Shown here piece after piece: positions 9,362-17,806 of a stretch of DNA of 55,213 nucleotides. Position numbers and translations under genes: made by a program. The notes under the pieces are model-generated. The model made no database searches. It worked only from the letters and a program-made list of their open reading frames with translations, and was not told where the DNA came from. The stretch is from an uncultured Alphaproteobacteria bacterium (GTDB taxonomy: Bacteria; Pseudomonadota; Alphaproteobacteria; HIMB59; GCA-002718135), in NCBI GenBank assembly GCA_902519435.1, contig CABYKC010000003.1, forward strand, positions 1 through 55,213. The letters are read 5' to 3'. The first letter of the stretch is position 1, and each line of letters starts with the position of its first letter.

Positions 9362-9847
9362 TTAATCTCTAAAATTTACAAATTGGACTGGTATACCTAT
9401 CTTAGCATCCTCAATAAGCTTCATTACACTTTGTAAATCATCTTTTTTCTTTCCTTCAACACGAAGTTCATTCCCATTGATCTTTACTTGAACTTTTAAT
9501 TTAGAACTTTTGACATCAGAAGTAATTTTTTTACACAGGGATTGCTCAATTCCTTCTACTAATTCATACGTCTGACGAATTTTATTTCCCCCAGCTTTTT
9601 CCATATCATTTTTTTTTAAACATAAAGGATCAACTTTTCGTCTAACAAAATGAGTAACGAGCATGTCATTTACTTGACCAGCTTTCATTTCATCATCAGT
9701 AATAACAACTATAGTATTTTCTTTTTTTTCAATTGAAGTATCTGATCCTTTAAAATCGTACCTAGTAGTAATTTCTCTTGTAGCATTTCCTAGTGCGTTA
9801 TCAATTTCTTGATGATCTAATCTGTTTACAATATCAAAACTAGGCAT
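9362..9847 (-). CDS. yajQ: YajQ family nucleotide-binding protein
   Basis: This small cytoplasmic protein has two RRM-like ferredoxin folds. Members bind nucleotides or RNA, and the Xanthomonas homologue binds cyclic di-GMP. The sequence starts with the family hallmark MPSFDIVNRLDHQEIDNA and has TRYDFKGSD near residue 30, LVTHFVRRKVD in the middle, and ends with the strongly conserved PVQFVNFRD. At 161 residues it is full length. It sits four bases downstream of the rmuC stop and two bases upstream of lysE. Whether it senses c-di-GMP in this organism is not known; no cyclase is in view. Confidence 0.95.
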   Translation of the reverse strand: MPSFDIVNRLDHQEIDNALGNATREITTRYDFKGSDTSIEKKENTIVVITDDEMKAGQVNDMLVTHFVRRKVDPLCLKKNDMEKAGGNKIRQTYELVEGIEQSLCKKITSDVKSSKLKVQVKINGNELRVEGKKKDDLQSVMKLIEDAKIGIPVQFVNFRD

Positions 9848-9851
9848 TTAT

Positions 9852-10811
9852 TTAGTTTATTACATCGTCATTTATATCTGGCAACTGTTTTTTAGTGCTT
9901 AATCTTCCTAATTTTTTCATCTTTTCTACTTTTTTAGTCAAACTTCCTGAACCATCTTGCAATCTTTGTTTAGCTTCGTCCATTTTTGATTTAGCTAAAT
10001 CTATTGACTGATTAGCTTTTACAAACGAGTCATATACACTGACTGTTTTATCATAAATATCTGATGCAGCTGATGCTATATCTTTTATTGTTTTAGATTG
10101 TTTATCAACCCGCCACATATTTTCTACAGCTTTAAGTAAAAAGGGTAACGTTGATGGCCCAACAATAATTATTTTATTGTTCCATGAATCTTCTATAAGT
10201 TTATTTGCCTCATTATATAAAGTAAGTAATGCTGGTTCTATTGGAACAAACATTAAAACATTATCAATTGTATTAATTCCATATATTTTTGAATAATTAT
10301 CTTTACTCAGACTTCTAATCGAAGTTTTTGTTGAATCCAAAAATTTTTTCAAAAATATCTTCTTTTGTTGAATTTCATTTGTATTAGAATAATCATGCCA
10401 AGAATCTAAGGACACTTTTGAATCTATAATTATGTGTCTATTACCTGGCATATGAACAATTACATCGGGTTTTTGTAAATTGCCATCTTCATCTCTAAAA
10501 GTTTTTTGAGTTGAGTACTCTTCTCCTTCTCTTAAACCAACACTATCTAAAATATTTTTAAGTACAAATTCTCCCCAAGGACCTTGTTGAAGTGCACCAC
10601 CTCTAATTAATGTATTCTCAATTCTATCTTGAGCTAAATTAAAATTTTGTAAAGATTGCTGAATTGATTGCATGTGATTCTTTAAGGAAGTAAGATCAGT
10701 ATCATCTTTTATTTCAGAATTTTTTGTTTTGCGAAGAAAAAATAAAATTGATAAAAAACCAACTCCAGATAAAAAACCAATAATGAAAACAAATATAAGA
10801 TTTTCAAACAT
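9852..10811 (-). CDS. rmuC: DNA recombination protein RmuC homologue
   Basis: RmuC proteins are membrane-anchored and nuclease-like. They limit recombination at inverted repeats by an uncertain mechanism. Here an N-terminal transmembrane helix (residues about 4-25) is followed by a short coiled coil. The RmuC domain follows with GPWGEFVLKNILDSVGL, VIVHMPGNRHIIIDSKVSLDSWHDY (the conserved DSK that resembles a PD-(D/E)XK core), VLMFVPIEPALL and the ending RLQDGSGSLTKKVEKMKKLG. At about 319 residues it is at the short end of the family because the coiled coil is reduced. I chose the ATG at 10811; a GTG one codon upstream is possible. Confidence 0.92.
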   Translation of the reverse strand: MFENLIFVFIIGFLSGVGFLSILFFLRKTKNSEIKDDTDLTSLKNHMQSIQQSLQNFNLAQDRIENTLIRGGALQQGPWGEFVLKNILDSVGLREGEEYSTQKTFRDEDGNLQKPDVIVHMPGNRHIIIDSKVSLDSWHDYSNTNEIQQKKIFLKKFLDSTKTSIRSLSKDNYSKIYGINTIDNVLMFVPIEPALLTLYNEANKLIEDSWNNKIIIVGPSTLPFLLKAVENMWRVDKQSKTIKDIASAASDIYDKTVSVYDSFVKANQSIDLAKSKMDEAKQRLQDGSGSLTKKVEKMKKLGRLSTKKQLPDINDDVIN

Positions 10812-10817
10812 CACTAT

Positions 10818-11234
10818 TTAGATAAGATATAAATATATTATCAAATATCTAGCAATTTTCCCAATAGATACAAATATTAAAAAAAAAGTAATATTATATT
10901 TTACTGTACCTGCTGCAAATGCGATTGGATCTCCAATAATAGGTACCCATGAAAATAATAATGACCATTTTCCATACTTTTTGAAAATATCTGTAGCTTT
11001 CTGTAATAAGTATTTGTTTACTGGAAACCAAGGTTTCTTAATAAGAAAATTTACAAAGTAACCACATATCCAACTAATTAGAGATCCTAAAATATTACCT
11101 GCTGAAGCAAAAAATAATAATAAAAATGGATTATAGCTATTAGATAATAATAGTGCTGATAAATATGTCTCTGAAGCAAAAGGAAAAAAAGTACCTAAAG
11201 ACAAACAAAAAATAAATAATGATGAATAGATCAA
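10818..11234 (-). CDS. YqaA-like small membrane protein (SNARE-associated/DedA-related)
   Basis: This 138-residue inner-membrane protein resembles the YqaA branch of the DedA/VTT superfamily. It has an N-terminal hydrophobic stretch with SLGTFFPFASETYLSALLL and FASAGNILGSLISWICGYF. The conserved cluster FKKYGKWSLLFSWVPIIGDPIAFAAG sits around residues 88-115. The superfamily is linked to lipid scrambling or transport, but YqaA itself is poorly characterised. The frame has no ATG. The only plausible start is the TTG at 11234, because an in-frame stop lies about 25 bases further upstream. It heads the rmuC-yajQ-lysE string and is divergent from the M24 peptidase gene. Confidence 0.8.
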   Translation of the reverse strand: MIYSSLFIFCLSLGTFFPFASETYLSALLLSNSYNPFLLLFFASAGNILGSLISWICGYFVNFLIKKPWFPVNKYLLQKATDIFKKYGKWSLLFSWVPIIGDPIAFAAGTVKYNITFFLIFVSIGKIARYLIIYLYLI

Positions 11235-11283
11235 AGTATTTCTTATTGTTAATTTATGTTAATGTTATGTTACTTATCAATTT

Positions 11284-12426
11284 ATGAACGATTTTCCAAA
11301 AGAAGAATTTATTTCCAGAATTGAAAAAATACAAATACTTATTGAAAAAGAAAATATTGATGCTGTTATTATAACTTCACCGTCAAATTTTAGATATTTC
11401 ACTGGACTTGATAGTAATTTTTGGGAAAGTCCTACAAGACCGTGGTTTTTAATTATTTCAAAAAAAAATCCAATAAAAGCTATAATACCATCTATTGGTA
11501 TTACAGCTATGCAAGAAACATTAGTCAATGATATCGAAACTTGGGAGTCTCCAAATCCAAAAGATGAAGGAATATCTTTATTGAAAAAAAATATTAAAAG
11601 TTTTCCTAAAAGTTCAAATATCGGATTTGAATTAGCAAATGAAACTTTTTTGCGAATGAGTATTAACGATTATCAGGATATTAAAACAAATTTATCAGAA
11701 TATAATTTTGTTGATGCTAGTAAAATACTTTGGAGTATAAGAAAGATAAAATCTGAAATAGAGATCAATAATATTAAAGAAATTTGTTCTATTACAAGTA
11801 GGGTATTTGATGAGTTTCCTAAAAAAATTAATTTAGGAATGAGTGAAAAACAAATTGCATCAATATTTAAAAAAGAATTAATTGAAAGTGGCGTAGATTA
11901 TATTCAATACATGGCGTGTGCTTCAGGATTAAATGGTTACAATCAGATTATCTGTAACCCAACAGAAAGGGTAACTAAAGATGGTGATATTCTAATTATT
12001 GATACCGGTGCAACTTTAAATGGTTATTTTTCAGATTTTGATAGAAATTTTGGCTTTGGAAAAATTCACAAACAAGTTCTAGATGCATATAATAAATTGT
12101 GGGAAGCAACTGAAAGAACTTTAGAAATTATAAAACCTGGAACTAGTTGTTCAGAAATATATTCTAAATTATCTCAAAGTTTATTAACTAACAACGTATC
12201 AATTGGACGAATGGGTCATGGTTTAGGCTTACAACTAACTGAGCCGCCAAGTATTATGAAAAATGATAAAACGTTACTAGAGAAAAATATGATTATAACT
12301 CTTGAACCATCAATTGAAATGGACGGAAATAAAATACTAGTACATGAAGAAAATTTGTTAATAACTAAAGATTCCTATAAACTTTTAAGCACTAGAACTC
12401 CTGAAAATTTACCTATTATTAATTAG
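11284..12426 (+). CDS. M24 family metallopeptidase (Xaa-Pro dipeptidase/creatinase fold)
   Basis: This is a pita-bread metalloenzyme. The first ~150 residues form a creatinase-type N-terminal domain (ITSPSNFRYFTGLDSNFWES). The catalytic domain carries the metal ligands in the usual order: two Asp in IIDTGATLNGYFSDFDR, His in RMGHGLGLQLTEPPS, Glu in ITLEPSIEM, and a final Glu in ILVHEENLLIT. Both metal-binding halves look intact, as in Xaa-Pro dipeptidases. Length 380 is typical. It ends at 12426, directly abutting the convergent Dpp/Opp ATPase gene. Relatives in this fold include ectoine hydrolase and creatinase, so a non-peptide substrate is possible, but the neighbouring peptide-type importer favours dipeptide cleavage. 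Confidence 0.87.
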   Translation: MNDFPKEEFISRIEKIQILIEKENIDAVIITSPSNFRYFTGLDSNFWESPTRPWFLIISKKNPIKAIIPSIGITAMQETLVNDIETWESPNPKDEGISLLKKNIKSFPKSSNIGFELANETFLRMSINDYQDIKTNLSEYNFVDASKILWSIRKIKSEIEINNIKEICSITSRVFDEFPKKINLGMSEKQIASIFKKELIESGVDYIQYMACASGLNGYNQIICNPTERVTKDGDILIIDTGATLNGYFSDFDRNFGFGKIHKQVLDAYNKLWEATERTLEIIKPGTSCSEIYSKLSQSLLTNNVSIGRMGHGLGLQLTEPPSIMKNDKTLLEKNMIITLEPSIEMDGNKILVHEENLLITKDSYKLLSTRTPENLPIIN

Positions 12427-14145
12427 TTAAATTATTGATTCAATTTTAGGCATAAGTCTAATTAATTCCTTAGTATATTCATGCTTAGGATTATTAAATA
12501 ATTCCTCTGTATCTTTTGTTTCACAAACAGCGCCATTTTTTAGTACAATTATTCGCTCACACATTTGGCGAATTACAGGGAGGTCATGGCTAATAAATAG
12601 CATAGTGAGATGAAGCTCATCTTGTATATCTTTTAATAAATTTAATATTTGTGCTTGTATACTGACATCCAATGCAGAAGTTGGTTCATCACATATTAAT
12701 AATCGTGGTCTCGTTGCCAAGGCGCGAGCAATAGATATTCTCTGCCTTTGCCCTCCTGAGAATTCATGTGGATATCGATCTAGAGATTGTCTGGTCATTC
12801 CAACAATATCTATTAGGTCGTAAACATTTTGTAAAAGTTCGTTATTACTAATATTTTTTTGAAAAAATTTAATTGGTTCTGCAATAATATCCTTAACTTT
12901 GAAACGAGGATTTAGAGATGAGTAAGGATCTTGAAAAATCATTTGAATTTGACCTCTACTATTATGAATTTGATATTTTTTATTTGAATTATATAGAGGT
13001 TCATTATTATAAATTAAACCACCTTTATTAGGAGTAATTAATCCAGTAATAATCTTTGCAATAGTTGATTTACCTGAACCAGATTCTCCAACTAATCCAA
13101 GTGTCTCACCTTCGAATAATTCAAAAGATACATTGTCGACAGCTTTTACTATTTTATCATTCGAACTTTTATTAGAAACAAATGAAAAACCATTACCTAA
13201 AGAATTATCATCAAAAACTTTTGTTACTTCCTTAAGTTTTAATAATTTTTGATTTTTATTTTCTCTTATTCCCCATGTTTTAATAATTTTTTTAGTCAAA
13301 TCCTTCGAACTAGATGTTATTTCCTTACCATCGGGGCTAATCAATTTAAATCTATCAATTTTCTTATTTGTTGGTGGCACTGAAATTACTAAGCTTCTTG
13401 CTTCTGTTGATTTTGGATTTGTTAATAATTCTTTAGTCTCACCTTGTTCAACAATATGTCCGTATCTCATAACAATAACTTTATCAGTCGTCTCTGCTAT
13501 GACTCCCATATCATGGGTGATAATTATAACACCAAGATTTCTTTTCTTTGTAAGATCTTTGAGGAGTTCTAATATTTGATATTGAATACTTACATCTAAA
13601 GCTGTTGTTGGTTCGTCTGCAATTATTAAATCAGGTTCACAACTTATCGCTAAAGCTATCACAACTCTTTGACGCATACCGCCACTAAATTGGTGAGGAT
13701 AGTCCTCTATTCTTTTTTCAGCGTTCTCTATTCCAACCTCTTTAAGTAGTTGAATTGATTTTTTAAGTGAATCTCGATAACTTATATTTAAATGAGCCTG
13801 AATAGTTTCAATTAATTGATCTTTTATTTTAAATAGAGGGTTTAATGAAGTTTGAGGGTCTTGAAAGACAAATCCTATTTTTTTTCCTCTAATATTTTGA
13901 ATTATTTCTTCATTACTTCTTAATTCAATATTGTCTATTTTTATTGAGCCATCTGTGATTTCACCTGGAGAATCAATCAAGTTAATTAGCGCGTTTGCAA
14001 TTGTAGATTTTCCAGATCCAGACTCACCGACAATTCCTAATATTTCACCTCTTTCTAAAGAAAATTCTACATTTTTGCTTGCAACAATAGTTTCCTTTCG
14101 TGTTGGATAACTTATGTTTAAATTTTTAACTTCTAAAAAACTCAT
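12427..14145 (-). CDS. Fused double ATP-binding protein of a Dpp/Opp-type importer
   Basis: Two complete ABC ATPase domains lie in one 572-residue chain, as in GsiA or YejF, equivalent to DppD plus DppF. Domain 1 has Walker A GESGSGKST, signature FSGGMRQRV and Walker B DLIIADEPTTALD. Domain 2 has Walker A GESGSGKST (about residue 360), signature FSGGQRQRIS and Walker B LLICDEPTSALD. The segment between the domains carries the oligopeptide-transporter extension (TNPKSTEARSLVISVPP). A longer ORF begins at 14184, but the ATG at 14145 gives MSFLEVKNL and an exact ATGA overlap with the upstream permease stop, so I chose it. It is the last gene of the importer operon. Confidence 0.93.
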   Translation of the reverse strand: MSFLEVKNLNISYPTRKETIVASKNVEFSLERGEILGIVGESGSGKSTIANALINLIDSPGEITDGSIKIDNIELRSNEEIIQNIRGKKIGFVFQDPQTSLNPLFKIKDQLIETIQAHLNISYRDSLKKSIQLLKEVGIENAEKRIEDYPHQFSGGMRQRVVIALAISCEPDLIIADEPTTALDVSIQYQILELLKDLTKKRNLGVIIITHDMGVIAETTDKVIVMRYGHIVEQGETKELLTNPKSTEARSLVISVPPTNKKIDRFKLISPDGKEITSSSKDLTKKIIKTWGIRENKNQKLLKLKEVTKVFDDNSLGNGFSFVSNKSSNDKIVKAVDNVSFELFEGETLGLVGESGSGKSTIAKIITGLITPNKGGLIYNNEPLYNSNKKYQIHNSRGQIQMIFQDPYSSLNPRFKVKDIIAEPIKFFQKNISNNELLQNVYDLIDIVGMTRQSLDRYPHEFSGGQRQRISIARALATRPRLLICDEPTSALDVSIQAQILNLLKDIQDELHLTMLFISHDLPVIRQMCERIIVLKNGAVCETKDTEELFNNPKHEYTKELIRLMPKIESII

Positions 14146-15065
14146 CTCTTTTTTAATTTTGGATTTAAAGCATCTCTCATCCAATCCCCTAATAAATTAA
14201 TTGATAATGCTAAAACAATTAAGAAAATTGCTGGAAAAAAAGTAATCCACCACTCACCTGAAAATAAAAAATTATTTCCAAACCTTATTAGAGTCCCAAG
14301 AGAAGGTGTTGTTGGTGGAACACCAACACCTAAAAAACTTAAGGTAGACTCTGTAATAATTGCAAGTGCTAATCCGATTGTAGCAATTACTAAGATAGGC
14401 CGAAGTATATTTGGTAAAATATGCTTAAACATAATTAATATATTTGATAATCCAATAATTCTTGAAGCTGAGACATATTCTTTATTTTTTTCAACTAAGG
14501 TTGATGCTCTCGATACTCTTGCAAACTGAGGCCATTCTGAAATACCAATGGCAAAAATCAAAACATAAATTGCCATTTCGTCATGCATTGATTGTGAGAT
14601 AATTGCCCTTGCAATTCCATCAACAAGTAATGCCATTAAAATACTTGGAATAGTTAACTGCACATCTGTAAGACGCATTACAATAATCTCATACCTACCA
14701 CCAATATATCCAGCTGTTATTCCAAGAAAAACTCCAAGTATCATTGCAAAAATTATAGATGCAAAACCAACGATAAGTGAAATTCTTGAACCATAAATCA
14801 TTGTTGAAAACATATCTCTTCCCTGCTGATCAGTTCCTAATATGAAGCTAAAACTTCCTCCCTCCGACCATACTGGTGGGGTGAAGGCATCCATTAAAGA
14901 AACTGATGCTGGGTCAAAAGGATTATAAGGTGCAACTATCCCAGCAAATACAGAACAAAAAAGTATAATAAAAAATATTGTTGAAGAAATTATTGCTAAT
15001 TTAGAATTAAAGAAACTGTATCCAATATCAGTATCATATATTTTATTGTACGTTTTAAGTAGCAT
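14142..15065 (-). CDS. ABC transporter permease, DppC/OppC type
   Basis: This is the second inner-membrane permease subunit of the peptide-type importer. An N-terminal helix (residues about 28-48) and the periplasmic loop with NPFDPASVSLMDAFTPP and LGTDQQGRDMFSTMIYGSR are the OppC N-terminal hallmark. The permease core has the EAA-type loop EYVSASRIIGLSNILIMFKH that contacts the ATPase. About six helices are visible. The chosen ATG at 15065 lies one base after the DppB stop; the upstream ATG at 15104 would give a long overlap and an unlikely start. The stop overlaps the ATPase start as ATGA. Confidence 0.93.
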   Translation of the reverse strand: MLLKTYNKIYDTDIGYSFFNSKLAIISSTIFFIILFCSVFAGIVAPYNPFDPASVSLMDAFTPPVWSEGGSFSFILGTDQQGRDMFSTMIYGSRISLIVGFASIIFAMILGVFLGITAGYIGGRYEIIVMRLTDVQLTIPSILMALLVDGIARAIISQSMHDEMAIYVLIFAIGISEWPQFARVSRASTLVEKNKEYVSASRIIGLSNILIMFKHILPNILRPILVIATIGLALAIITESTLSFLGVGVPPTTPSLGTLIRFGNNFLFSGEWWITFFPAIFLIVLALSINLLGDWMRDALNPKLKKR

Positions 15066-15066
15066 T

Positions 15067-16044
15067 TTAACTACCCTCTTCCTTAAGCCTAATTCTAGGA
15101 TCAATAAAATAGTATGTGATGTCTACAATAAAATTTATCATAACAAATATAAAGGCTACCATGATCATATATGCTGACATTATAGGAATATCGACAAAGT
15201 ATACTGCTTTAATAAATAATGACCCCATACCTGGCCATTGAAAAACTGTTTCTGTAATAATTGAAAAAGCAATTAATGTTCCGATGTTGATACCTGTAAT
15301 AGTAATAACTGGAATTAATCCATTTTTGAGCGCATGCTTATAATTAATAACACTCCTTTTTATACCTCTTGCTTTTGCAAATTTAATATAATCTGTTTGT
15401 AAAATTTCCATCATTTCAGCTCGAACTAATCTAATCACATAAGTCATTTGAAATAAACTTAACGTAACAGATGGGAGTATCAGTGCTTTTAAACCAGAAG
15501 TAGTTAAAAATCCTGTAGTCCAAAAACCTAATTGTGTGACTTCACCTCTTCCAAAGGATGGAAGAACTCCTAAAATTACTGAAAACAAATAAATTAACAT
15601 TATTCCTATAATGAATGTTGGTAAAGAAACCCCTGCTAGAGAAATCACAAGAATAATATTAGAAATAAAACTGTCTCTGTGAATACCAGTATATACACCT
15701 AAGATAACACCGCTGATGATTGCAATTAAAGCAGAGACAAAAACTAATTCTAAAGTTGCAGGCATTCTTTCTGCAATTAAGTCTGAAACTTCTCTTTTTA
15801 ATTGGTATGATATTCCAAAATCACCTTGAATTACATTTCCTATAAAACGTGAAAATTGAACGTAAACAGGATCATTTAAACCCAATACTTCTCTGACCTC
15901 AGCACGTCTTTCATCTGAAGCATCTTCTCCAGTCATACTATTTACTGGATCACCAACAAAATTAAATAAGGAAAATGAAACAAAAGCTACAACAATCATT
16001 ACAAGAATAGATTGAAACAGTCTTTTAAAGAAATAGCTAAACAT
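15067..16044 (-). CDS. ABC transporter permease, DppB/OppB type
   Basis: This is the first permease subunit of the importer. It begins with the conserved DppB N-terminus (FFKRLFQSILVMIVVAFVSFSLF) and has LGLNDPVYVQFSRFI, typical of the family, in the first periplasmic loop. The cytoplasmic EAA loop reads DYIKFAKARGIKRSVINYKHALKN. The C-terminal part has VFQWPGMGSLFIKAV and a basic end (YFIDPRIRLKEEG). Length is 325 residues with six helices. It is preceded by a 45-base gap carrying a perfect hairpin after the binding-protein gene. Confidence 0.94.
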   Translation of the reverse strand: MFSYFFKRLFQSILVMIVVAFVSFSLFNFVGDPVNSMTGEDASDERRAEVREVLGLNDPVYVQFSRFIGNVIQGDFGISYQLKREVSDLIAERMPATLELVFVSALIAIISGVILGVYTGIHRDSFISNIILVISLAGVSLPTFIIGIMLIYLFSVILGVLPSFGRGEVTQLGFWTTGFLTTSGLKALILPSVTLSLFQMTYVIRLVRAEMMEILQTDYIKFAKARGIKRSVINYKHALKNGLIPVITITGINIGTLIAFSIITETVFQWPGMGSLFIKAVYFVDIPIMSAYMIMVAFIFVMINFIVDITYYFIDPRIRLKEEGS

Positions 16045-16052
16045 GGTTTAAT

Positions 16053-16076
16053 TTCTGGCCAGATTACTGGCCAGAA
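16053..16076 (-). terminator. Hairpin between binding-protein and permease genes
   Basis: A 10-bp perfect inverted repeat (TTCTGGCCAG, loop of 4, CTGGCCAGAA) sits just after the binding-protein stop at 16090 and before the permease start at 16044. It is not followed by a run of U on the minus strand, so it looks more like a 3'-stabilising or partial-termination structure than a full intrinsic terminator. Such elements often raise binding-protein mRNA over permease mRNA in ABC operons. Its role here is inference. Confidence 0.65.
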
Positions 16077-16089
16077 AATATAAAAATTA

Positions 16090-17664
16090 TTAGTTTACGT
16101 TTGCAAATCTAAATAATGGCTCGTTGTTCATTCTAATTGGAACATCGACATTACTTTTTGATGCTTGGTTGACAACTTGGTGATGTAAAGGAAGATATGT
16201 TACATCATCTTGAGTAATATCCCAAGCTTCAGCAATCATAGCATTTCTTTTATCTTGATCTGTTTCAACACCCATTGCCGCTACTAACTCATCAACTCTA
16301 GCATTACTGAAATTAACTTTATTCCAGCTACCAGCACTATCAAATAAGTAAGAGTATACGTAATGACTATCAAAAGTTGGAACACCCCAACCTAACATGT
16401 ACATGTCACTTGTCATACCGTTTGCGTCACCTTCTTTAACTTCTGAGAAGTGTTGACTTTTAGTTTTTGCATCAAGAGTTACATCAACTCCAATTTTAGC
16501 AAACATACCAATTGCAGCAACACAGATTGCTTCATCATTAATATAACGATCATTTGGACAATCTAGTGTAACCTCAAATCCATCTGGATAACCAGCTTCT
16601 GCTAATAGTTTTTTTGATAGCTCTGGATCATAAGGTAATCTTTCATCACGTGCAGCTGTATGACCGTTTACACCAGGAGCAGTAATAATTCCCGCAGGAA
16701 CACTTTGTCCTCTCATTACCTTATCCTTAATAGCTTCCATATCTAAAGCATGGTACATAGCTAAACGAACTCTTTTATCAGCAAAAGGATTTTTACCTTT
16801 GATATTAGATGAATTTAATTCAGCAGAACCTTGATCCATTCCAAAAAATATTGTTCTATTTTGAGGAGTCATTTTTACACCATGTCCAGCAGAAGATTTG
16901 ATTCTCTCAATATCTTGAACTGGAACAACGTTTGTGTAGTCAATTTCTCCAGATAGAAGTGCTGCAACTCTTGTTGCATCATTTGCAATTGGAAGTAGTT
17001 CAATAGTATCTACATTGAAAGTACTATCATCGCCCCACCAATCATTATTTTTTTCAAAAACAGTTCTTACGTCCTGTTCTCTAAAAGTAATTTTGAAAGG
17101 TCCAGTTCCGTTTGCATTAGAAGCACAGTAAGATGTTTCACCTGCATCCCAGTTGTATGAAACTTCACAACCATTTGCTTTTGCCCAATCTTCAGACATA
17201 ACAAATATCTGAGTTAATTGATTTAAAAGAATTGGATTTGGTCCATCTGTTACAATTTGAACTGTGTGATCAGTTAATGCTGATGCTGATTTAATGCTTT
17301 TAATTAAATCTACCATATCAGAAGGAGCAGTTTTTGCTCTATTGATACTAAAAGCAATATCACTAGCTGTTAAATCTGATCCATCATGAAATTTTACACC
17401 CTTACGAATTGTAAATATCCAAGTGTCATCAGCAGTTGTTTTCCATGATTCAGCAAGCTGAGGAAGTATTTCCATATTAATACCTGGAGTTACTAAACCT
17501 TCATATACTTGACGTGAAACCATGTGAGTTGGTCCTTCGTTTTGTGCATGCGGATCAAGAGTTAAAGAGTCACCAGGCATTGACCATTTAATAGTGTTTG
17601 CAAATGCTGGTGAGAAAATACCCATGAAAAGCAAAGACAAAACAATGCTTAAAGTCTTTTTCAT
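16090..17664 (-). CDS. Periplasmic substrate-binding protein, family 5 (Dpp/Opp type)
   Basis: This is a secreted solute-binding protein of the SBP_bac_5 family that delivers a peptide or similar ligand to the neighbouring permeases. It has a signal peptide (MKKTLSIVLSLLFMGIFSPAFA) and then the mature start NTIKWSMPGDSLTLDPHAQ. Family motifs include RQVYEGLVTP, WIFTIRKGVKFHDGSDLTASDIAFS and VRLAMYHALDMEAI. At 524 residues it is a normal size. I chose the ATG at 17664 because a perfect GGAGGA Shine-Dalgarno lies six bases upstream (17671-17676) and the signal peptide starts there; the frame is open to 17700. The gene heads the importer operon. GC content and codon use look somewhat less AT-biased than neighbours, as usual for highly expressed binding proteins. 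Ligand unknown. Confidence 0.93.
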   Translation of the reverse strand: MKKTLSIVLSLLFMGIFSPAFANTIKWSMPGDSLTLDPHAQNEGPTHMVSRQVYEGLVTPGINMEILPQLAESWKTTADDTWIFTIRKGVKFHDGSDLTASDIAFSINRAKTAPSDMVDLIKSIKSASALTDHTVQIVTDGPNPILLNQLTQIFVMSEDWAKANGCEVSYNWDAGETSYCASNANGTGPFKITFREQDVRTVFEKNNDWWGDDSTFNVDTIELLPIANDATRVAALLSGEIDYTNVVPVQDIERIKSSAGHGVKMTPQNRTIFFGMDQGSAELNSSNIKGKNPFADKRVRLAMYHALDMEAIKDKVMRGQSVPAGIITAPGVNGHTAARDERLPYDPELSKKLLAEAGYPDGFEVTLDCPNDRYINDEAICVAAIGMFAKIGVDVTLDAKTKSQHFSEVKEGDANGMTSDMYMLGWGVPTFDSHYVYSYLFDSAGSWNKVNFSNARVDELVAAMGVETDQDKRNAMIAEAWDITQDDVTYLPLHHQVVNQASKSNVDVPIRMNNEPLFRFANVN

Positions 17665-17724
17665 ATTATTTCCTCCATAGAAATTTGATAGTAGACCCAT
17701 ACTACTTCAATGGAAATATTCAAT

Positions 17725-17774
17725 ATTATTAGTATTAATAAGTGCTATATTTTGTCATAATTATTAGTATTAAT
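17725..17774. promoter_or_regulatory. Paired 15-bp direct repeats at the binding-protein promoter
   Basis: The 15-mer ATTATTAGTATTAAT occurs perfectly twice, at 17725-17739 and 17760-17774, with 35 bases from start to start. The region lies between the divergent binding-protein gene and nth. On the minus strand a -35-like ATGACA (17758-17753) lies between the copies, and the inner copy covers the expected -10 position (TAATAC). This arrangement suggests an operator for a regulator of the importer, but AT-rich sequence makes short repeats common. Confidence 0.45.
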
Positions 17775-17806
17775 TTAGACATACACCTTTGAGGAGGCTT
17801 GATATA

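Noticed and set aside
11284..12426. M24 protein as DMSP lyase DddP
   Set aside because: The ligands and loops (DTGATLNGYFSDFDR, GHGLGLQL, EPSIEM, HEENLLIT) follow the Xaa-Pro dipeptidase pattern. I could not see the features that set DddP apart.
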